A stretch of DNA of 64,000 bases from Malonomonas sp036526255 (GTDB taxonomy: Bacteria > Desulfobacterota > Desulfuromonadia > Desulfuromonadales > Geopsychrobacteraceae), in assembly GCA_036526255.1 (NCBI GenBank), contig DATCYW010000043.1:60213-124212 (forward strand), in the 5' to 3' direction. Below the pieces are notes generated by a model. It worked only from the letters and a program-made list of their open reading frames with translations, made no database searches and was not told where the DNA came from. Every line of letters starts with the position of its first letter. The first letter of the stretch is position 1. Positions 59,072-64,000 of the stretch are shown here, piece by piece. The translations under genes and the position numbers were made by a program.

Positions 59072-59734
59072 TCACCAGGGCAGTTCCTCACCATTGCTGT
59101 GCCAAAAAGAACCTGTATTTTCAAGGTTGAGGGCCTCAATCCTTTCGGCCAGTCCGATAACAGATTCTTCCGGGGTGATTATCCCAGCAAAATTGACCAT
59201 CCTGGTTATTACGAATCCTGGATGAAGTTGCGCAACGGCAATGTTCCGCTCTTTTAGATCGATTGCCAGTGAGCGTCCGAGAGCATTGAACGCAGCCTTG
59301 GAGGCACGATAACCATAGCGACCACCAGAGTCGTTATCGGCAATCGATCCCATGCGACTGGTGAGGTTGGCAATTTTACTTCCTGCTGGCAGGTTGGGCA
59401 GCAAAGCCTCGCAGATTCGTAAGGGGGCGAAGGCGTTGATTTCCATCTGCAGACGAAGCGAATCAAAATCGAGTGACCCGAGGGTTTCGTTCAGCATGAG
59501 ACCGGCATTGTTAATCAGCAGGTCGATCGTCTGCCCCCGCAGAGCACCCACCAGTCGATCGATACTTTCTTTGCTGGTGACATCAATCCCGTTAATGATC
59601 TGCGCTGCGGCCTCTTCAAGTTCGGGCGATGATTCGCGACAGACCCCCGTGACTCGCCAACCCTCAGCCCGATAATGACGTGCCAGTTCAAGGCCAATCC
59701 CACGATTGGCACCGGTAATCACAACATGTTTCAT
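59072..59734 (-). CDS. SDR-family oxidoreductase (C-factor-like)
   Basis: 220 residues. Cofactor loop VVITGANRGIGLELARHY, DLLINNAGLMLNETLG, the active-site serine in LTSRMGSIADNDSGG and Y-x3-K in YGYRASKAAFNALGRSL, and VAQLHPGFVITRM. It resembles the CsgA/C-factor group of short-chain dehydrogenases. The substrate is unknown. It stands alone, with about 250 bp of upstream DNA that contains only a hairpin (59807-59840). Confidence 0.85.
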   Translation of the reverse strand: MKHVVITGANRGIGLELARHYRAEGWRVTGVCRESSPELEEAAAQIINGIDVTSKESIDRLVGALRGQTIDLLINNAGLMLNETLGSLDFDSLRLQMEINAFAPLRICEALLPNLPAGSKIANLTSRMGSIADNDSGGRYGYRASKAAFNALGRSLAIDLKERNIAVAQLHPGFVITRMVNFAGIITPEESVIGLAERIEALNLENTGSFWHSNGEELPW

Positions 59735-59806
59735 TCGTCACTTCTCCATTACGGATATTGCTACGTGATTTCAACTTAGTCACTTTACTACTTTAGATCG
59801 GCTGAA

Positions 59807-59840
59807 AGGAAGACGTCCCGGTCATCACCAGGGTCTTCCT
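59807..59840 (-). terminator. Hairpin downstream of the kinase-like gene
   Basis: AGGAAGA (59807-59813) and TCTTCCT (59834-59840) pair, with inner CCCGGT/ACCAGGG pairing across a one-base bulge. It lies between the kinase-like gene stop and the SDR start on the minus strand, followed there by TTTCAG, so it is a weak or Rho-assisted terminator. The rest of 59735-59983 has no gene. Confidence 0.4.
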
Positions 59841-59983
59841 GCTGTCTGTGTGAAGAGATATCTAGTGTCCGGATCTTGACCAACAACCGCTGGTGCAATA
59901 AGCGAAGAGGATTTTACACTTACGTTTTCTGAGGTGCGCAACGATCTTCTCGCAGAAACACCATCTCCAAAGAAAAGCCCTCT

Positions 59984-60751
59984 CTAGACATCCTGCTCAT
60001 TCAGACCGAGGACGTGCAATAACGCCTGAAAATAGCAACGTTCTGGTTGCTTTTTGTAATGTTGCAGCCATGGCAACAAGTCGTCACGCTCAGGCAGAGT
60101 CAGAACTCTGCGAATGTCCTGCGCTAAGCGGGTTCCCCAAAACAGTCCTGAGACCAGGGAGGTAACATTATTGGGACGACGGTTGGTGCTGCTGTGGCTG
60201 AAATCGATCATGGTCAACCGCTTACCGTCGATAAAAACATGCTCTGAGACACAGCGCAGGGCACCGTGGTCAATCCCCGCTGCGTCAAGATAAAATCCCT
60301 GCCAGAGCAGGCGCTGGAGCCCGCTGGATAATTCAGGAGCGTTTTCTGGGCTCAAATGCTGTAACCAGAGCCCCAAAGGCTGACCACTCAGACGCTCCAT
60401 TACCAGCAGATCCCCTTGCTGACAGTGAAACCGTGGCCCAATGTTTTGAAGATTCGCCTGCCGCAGGATTCGTGCTTCCTCATTCAGGTTGGCCTGCTTG
60501 CAGTTGCGGCGGCGCAGCTTGATGGCGACCGCTCGACCGTGCCAAACTCCGGCGATTACCAGCCCGCAATAACCGACTCCCAGCAGAGGCAACCCGGCCA
60601 GCCGTACAGGCCCTTCAGCCAGTAAGTAATCGACCCCCAGTTGCTGTAGTTGCTGCCGGCAATGCATTTGCTGCTCAAGATTATTGTCGGGATAACTGAG
60701 CAAGCGATGGTACGGTTGGCTATTCGTGAGCGAGATATATTGTTCAGTCAT
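59984..60751 (-). CDS. Protein kinase-like fold protein (RIO/Bud32-type, divergent)
   Basis: 255 residues with small-kinase features: a nucleotide loop region GVGYCGLVIAGVWHGRAVAIKLRRR with the invariant lysine in AIKLRR, DLLVMERLSGQPLGLWL at the hinge, GIDHGALRCVSEHVFIDGK for the catalytic loop and LTMIDFSHSSTNRR in place of the DFG motif. In the catalytic loop the usual HGDL reads HGAL, and DFG reads DFS, so activity may be altered. Archaeal-type and RIO-like kinases are the nearest look-alikes. The function is unknown. It lies downstream of amylosucrase with a 160-bp gap that shows nothing else. Confidence 0.6.
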   Translation of the reverse strand: MTEQYISLTNSQPYHRLLSYPDNNLEQQMHCRQQLQQLGVDYLLAEGPVRLAGLPLLGVGYCGLVIAGVWHGRAVAIKLRRRNCKQANLNEEARILRQANLQNIGPRFHCQQGDLLVMERLSGQPLGLWLQHLSPENAPELSSGLQRLLWQGFYLDAAGIDHGALRCVSEHVFIDGKRLTMIDFSHSSTNRRPNNVTSLVSGLFWGTRLAQDIRRVLTLPERDDLLPWLQHYKKQPERCYFQALLHVLGLNEQDV

Positions 60752-60911
60752 ATTTGCTCATGTTAGACGGGCATCAGAAGACCAAATACGGTACTCATGT
60801 AAAGAAATGTGATGTACTTCCGCGATAACAGTGGTGAAATCTGACGGTTGATCCGATTCTTCCATTTCTGTGGCACTACTACTGGGTTACACTGGCCTGC
60901 TCTTTTCCCGA

Positions 60912-62864
60912 TTATTTTTCACACAACCAGTAAAACCCGTATCCCGGAATCACCAGACTGTTTTTGAAAGTATCTGGGCTTTCTCCGCGATACAGGTCAA
61001 CCAGTGGTCGGCATTGTGATCCCCAGCTTCCTAGGTCTTGCAGGTTGAGATGCTGCGGTTTATTGCTGAAGTTGGCAACCACCAGGACCTGTTCATTCGA
61101 TTTTTGCAGGTGGTAACGGCCGAACACGAACAGGTGCGGATTTTCTACTTCGATTAGCTCACGATTGTTGAAATCGGCGAAGACATCGATTTCTTTACGG
61201 ACCGCAATCATCCGCTTTAACGCGCTGAAAATTTCATATTCGACAGTTCCAGGCATGTTCCTGCGCTCTGCTTTATCCCAGTCGACCGATGGTCGGTGCA
61301 CCCAGCGGGTGTCCCCCTTTTTGTGGGGATCATTCCGGTAGGAATCGTCGTTCAGGGTACCGAGTTCATCCCCATAGTAGAACAGCGGGAGGCCGCCGAA
61401 CGACAGAATCATGCCGTGCAGCAGTAGGATGAGCTTGATTGAATCACTGATCGCTTTGTGGTCCCCCGTTTCCAACGCATGCTCCAGCCCGACTAGAGAG
61501 GCGAGAGAACCGGAAATCCGCGTGTCACCGGTCTTGGCGTTTTGCCCGAACGGCAGCCCGCGGGCGTGAGAGTCGTTAAATTTCCCCGTGAAATAATCGA
61601 TCAGAAACTTGCGGTGCTGGGCAGGTGCGTACTCGCAGAGCAGAATGTCCCGATCGTCAAACCCCAACCCGATATCGTCGTGACAACGGACGTAGTTGAG
61701 CCAAGTGGCCCGTTCCAGTTTGACCGGCAGGTTTTTGATCCCCTGATTCAGCAAACGTGCATTTTTGGTCGCAACCGCGTCCCAGAGCAGCGCCATAAAG
61801 GTAGCATTGTAGGCGATCTCACATTCCTTGGCGATGACCGCGTCCTCGCCGAAATACTTAATCATTTCCACTGGCGCGACAATCGCCTCGGCGATAAAGA
61901 CCACTCCCGGCGCTGTGACCTGACAACAGTCCTTCATCAGTTGCAGCAGCAAATGGGCTTCGCGCTCATTCTGGCAAGTACTGCCAACTTTTTTCCACAG
62001 AAACGCCACTGCGTCCAGCCGCAAAATATCGGCTCCCTGGTTGGCCCAGAAGAGGATAATGTTGAGCATCTCGATAAAAACTGCCGGATTACTGTAGTTG
62101 AGATCCCACTGATAATCGTTGAAGACGGTCATTACCCAGCGACCCATCTCTTCGTCCCAGGTGAAATTGCCCGGGGCGTTTTCCGGAAAGATTTCCGGCA
62201 TGCTCTGTTCAAACATATCTGGAACATTGCGATTTTCGAAACTGTAGTAATAGTCCTGATACTTTTTTTCTCCAGCCCTGGCACGTGTCGCCCAGTAATG
62301 TTTGTTGGAGGTGTGGTTAACAACGACATCGAGCACCAGCAGAATGTCACGCTTTTTCATCTCTTCAGCCAGCTGCTGGACATCCTCCAGGGTGCCTACT
62401 TCTGGGTTGATGTCACGAAAATCGCTGACCGCATAGCCGCCGTCACTGCTCCCTTCCGGGCAGCGCATAACTGGCATCACATGAACCAGATTGATACCCA
62501 GCTCCTGGAAATAGTGCAGACGTTCCTGCAACCCACGTAGAGTGCCGGCAAACCCCTTGCAGTAGAGGGCCATCCCGACCCACTGCTGACTGAGAAACCA
62601 GTTGTAATCCTTCTCCCGGGCCAGATCGAGCTGGCGCAGTTTATCCGGGCGCTTGATATATTGCTGAGCCATGGTTTCGACCAGCCGCTGCGCCTGTTCG
62701 GCAAAATCGTCACGATCGCCGTAGAGCCGTTGAAGCAGGGAGTGGATTCCGTAAAAGTTCGCGCCCAGGCGGGTGTAGAAATGCCGCAGATCCTGTTCGG
62801 AGATTTCTGGTTTGATGCGATTGAGAATATCATTCAGCAGGGTATGGGAAACCTGTTCGTACAT
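60912..62864 (-). CDS. ams: Amylosucrase (GH13)
   Basis: 650 residues, GH13 subfamily 4. The helical N-terminal domain is followed by the barrel: LVHVMPVMRCPEGSSDGGYAVSDF (first 13 residues are diagnostic), VVNHTSNKHYWA, the nucleophile in GADILRLDAVAFLWK, the acid/base in VVFIAEAIVAP and the stabiliser site NYVRCHDDIGLG. The C-terminal beta domain ends VIPGYGFYWLCE. It makes an alpha-glucan from sucrose, releasing fructose, and so can turn sucrose into glycogen-like storage. The fructokinase upstream deals with the fructose. The gene order matches sucrose operons of halophilic methanotrophs. Confidence 0.94.
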   Translation of the reverse strand: MYEQVSHTLLNDILNRIKPEISEQDLRHFYTRLGANFYGIHSLLQRLYGDRDDFAEQAQRLVETMAQQYIKRPDKLRQLDLAREKDYNWFLSQQWVGMALYCKGFAGTLRGLQERLHYFQELGINLVHVMPVMRCPEGSSDGGYAVSDFRDINPEVGTLEDVQQLAEEMKKRDILLVLDVVVNHTSNKHYWATRARAGEKKYQDYYYSFENRNVPDMFEQSMPEIFPENAPGNFTWDEEMGRWVMTVFNDYQWDLNYSNPAVFIEMLNIILFWANQGADILRLDAVAFLWKKVGSTCQNEREAHLLLQLMKDCCQVTAPGVVFIAEAIVAPVEMIKYFGEDAVIAKECEIAYNATFMALLWDAVATKNARLLNQGIKNLPVKLERATWLNYVRCHDDIGLGFDDRDILLCEYAPAQHRKFLIDYFTGKFNDSHARGLPFGQNAKTGDTRISGSLASLVGLEHALETGDHKAISDSIKLILLLHGMILSFGGLPLFYYGDELGTLNDDSYRNDPHKKGDTRWVHRPSVDWDKAERRNMPGTVEYEIFSALKRMIAVRKEIDVFADFNNRELIEVENPHLFVFGRYHLQKSNEQVLVVANFSNKPQHLNLQDLGSWGSQCRPLVDLYRGESPDTFKNSLVIPGYGFYWLCEK

Positions 62865-62919
62865 AAGTTGCCTTAATCAAATGGGTAGTCTGGATTTTGT
62901 CTGTCCCGTCGGTTCTGTT

Positions 62920-63813
62920 TCAGCCAGCGAGAGAAGCTATAAACTCCTGATAGAAGACCGAGTCGGCCGTTGTTGCACCACGCAACCCGACGATTTTACT
63001 GGCGAACTGTTGGGCGTGGTGAAGAGTTACCTCGGTCGGCCAGCCGGCCCGGAGGCCGTGGATATAAACCGCGCTGAAGGCATCGCCGGCACCGACCGTA
63101 TCGACCAGATGTTCAGCTTTTTTCGGTACCAGCGAATGGAATTCGCCGGCCGCGGTTCTGACCAGGGTGCTTTGTTCGCCGCGGGTCACAATCAACTGCT
63201 CCAGCCCACAGGTCGACTGCAGCTCTGCCATCTGCTGGCGGATGTCGGTTGCACCCGCTCCGAGCAGGCGCAGCTCCTCCTGGTTCATTTTCACCCAATG
63301 GGCGTTTTTTAGCCAGGCGAAGACCTCATCCCGTTGCCACCAAGGGGGGCGCAGGTTGACGTCGAGAAAAATTCTTATTTCAGCTCGCTGAGCGATTTCG
63401 TGCAATGCGTCACGGGCTGTCTGGTTTCGCAGGCAAAGGGTTCCATGGTAGAGAATCCCGGCCGCGATTGGGTCGCCTAGCTGTTCAGCTGAGATGAAGT
63501 CATAGGCGCTATCGGCCACGATGTCGTAGCTTGGCTCGCCGTCGGTGATCGTGACTTCAACCCGCCCGGTCGGGTGTTCCGTATCGATTTGAACTGCTGT
63601 GGTGTTCATCCCCCAGTTGCGCATCGCCAGCATAATCTTGTCGCCGCGATCATCTTTTCCGACCCGTGAAATGAATCGGGGTTGGTCGCCCAGAGCCTGC
63701 AGGTGCCAGGCAACATTGAACGGGGCACCGCCGAGAATTTGTTCTCCGGTTGGGAAGCAGTCGAACAGCACTTCGCCAAAAATGTAGATTTCTGATTGGT
63801 TCTTCATGTCCAT
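62920..63813 (-). CDS. Fructokinase (PfkB family)
   Basis: 297 residues. PfkB signatures: IYIFGEVLFDCFPTGEQILGGAPFNVAW (first half is diagnostic), FLDVNLRPPWWQ, VKMNQEELRLLG and the C-terminal DTVGAGDAFSAVYIHGL with the catalytic aspartate. It phosphorylates fructose formed by amylosucrase or by sucrose turnover. It overlaps the preceding phosphatase gene stop (63804-63806) by several bases and precedes amylosucrase by 55 bp, so the three are one operon. The start may be either ATG at 63813 or 63807. Confidence 0.9.
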   Translation of the reverse strand: MDMKNQSEIYIFGEVLFDCFPTGEQILGGAPFNVAWHLQALGDQPRFISRVGKDDRGDKIMLAMRNWGMNTTAVQIDTEHPTGRVEVTITDGEPSYDIVADSAYDFISAEQLGDPIAAGILYHGTLCLRNQTARDALHEIAQRAEIRIFLDVNLRPPWWQRDEVFAWLKNAHWVKMNQEELRLLGAGATDIRQQMAELQSTCGLEQLIVTRGEQSTLVRTAAGEFHSLVPKKAEHLVDTVGAGDAFSAVYIHGLRAGWPTEVTLHHAQQFASKIVGLRGATTADSVFYQEFIASLAG

Positions 63814-64000
63814 TTCAGCGCGGCTCCGATCTCCGGGGCGAAAAACGCCACCCCTTGCAGGACCCCGGCGGTGTAATTGCCGCCGAGCGGAAAGTTTTTT
63901 TGCTGCGCCAGATAGAGTGATTCGGCGCAGCCGTTCTGCTGCGCCAGTTGCTGCGCCTGTTGTTTGATCTCTGGATCAGCGTTGGCCACCAGAATGGAGC
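63804..64000 (-). CDS. HAD-type sucrose-phosphate phosphatase, C-terminal part (cut by window edge)
   Basis: Only the last 65 or so codons are inside the window; the 5' part lies beyond 64000. The visible piece (SILVANADPEIKQQ, ESLYLAQQKNFPLGG, AGVLQGVAFFAPEIG) fits the end of a HAD-fold sucrose-phosphatase or of a fused sucrose-phosphate synthase/phosphatase: a VxNAD-type segment followed by the gAgVleGl pattern. It overlaps fructokinase in the operon. The assignment rests mainly on the neighbours. Confidence 0.65.
   Translation of the reverse strand, partial: SILVANADPEIKQQAQQLAQQNGCAESLYLAQQKNFPLGGNYTAGVLQGVAFFAPEIGAALKWT

Overview
The window reads as about 64 kb of chromosome from a Gram-negative anaerobic bacterium. 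A deltaproteobacterium of the Desulfuromonas/Geobacter (Desulfuromonadales) type fits best. This is an inference from the gene set: benzoyl-CoA pathway hydrolases of the strict-anaerobe type (Dch, Oah/BamA, Had), a BadF-type activator with a 2-hydroxyacyl-CoA dehydratase-like protein, indolepyruvate:ferredoxin oxidoreductase, a tungsten aldehyde oxidoreductase and a selenocysteine peroxiredoxin. The sucrose synthesis genes at the right edge suggest a marine or saline habitat. I see no tRNA, rRNA, CRISPR array, transposase or integrase.

Left edge (1-8.4 kb): a conflict-type pair on the minus strand, a membrane-anchored STAND NTPase (cut by the window edge) overlapping a DUF4062-SIR2-like protein. 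A terminator-like hairpin lies just before the second gene's start codon. Next come an odd GNAT-histidine kinase fusion, the murein transglycosylase MltD, and two secreted proteins (a TPR protein and an outer-membrane barrel) in AT-richer DNA.

Light and oxidative stress island (8.4-28.7 kb): a CarH/LitR-type adenosylcobalamin photoreceptor-repressor (25.2 kb) diverges from a run of twelve tightly packed minus-strand genes (25.1 to 13.9 kb). These encode a phasin-like protein, an ABC1 kinase, an ADP-ribosylglycohydrolase, DUF2177, a ChaN-like protein, an NADH dehydrogenase-like flavoprotein, lipocalin, DUF1295, a flavin oxidoreductase, a DUF1365-cyclopropane synthase fusion, DUF2878 and a chalcone isomerase-like protein. 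The island also holds a DUF523-DUF1722 / class II photolyase / selenocysteine-peroxiredoxin operon, a pirin, a Tpx-like lipoprotein and downstream flavin and lipid genes. The gene content resembles light- and singlet-oxygen-induced clusters of aerobes, which is striking beside anaerobic catabolism. A degraded copy of the 3' end of an amidohydrolase gene (8.43 kb) and the intact 3' end (28.64 kb) form direct repeats of about 90 bp that bracket the island.

Aromatic and CoA catabolism (29.6-58.2 kb): the minus-strand operon (37.9 to 29.6 kb) encodes the lower benzoyl-CoA pathway: dienoyl-CoA hydratase, ring hydrolase, hydroxyenoyl-CoA dehydrogenase, two thiolases, an SDR and a bifunctional 3-hydroxyacyl-CoA dehydrogenase/enoyl-CoA hydratase. 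It diverges from an IclR regulator, with two near-identical 15-bp palindromes between them whose centres are 199 bp apart. The plus-strand genes that follow encode the activator and a single-subunit dehydratase-like protein, an ADP-forming acyl-CoA synthetase, a CoA-transferase, PaaK, IorAB, a tandemly duplicated ACT/ketopantoate-reductase-like module, a DctPQM TRAP transporter, UspA, a transglutaminase-like protein and an aldehyde oxidoreductase with a fused MoaD-like tail. My working model is uptake of a 2-hydroxy or aryl acid, oxidation to the 2-oxo acid, ferredoxin-linked oxidation to an acyl-CoA, and feed into the lower benzoyl-CoA pathway. No benzoyl-CoA reductase is visible here.

Right edge (58.2-64 kb, minus strand): a spermidine synthase-like protein, an SDR, a kinase-like protein, then a sucrose phosphatase (partial) / fructokinase / amylosucrase operon.
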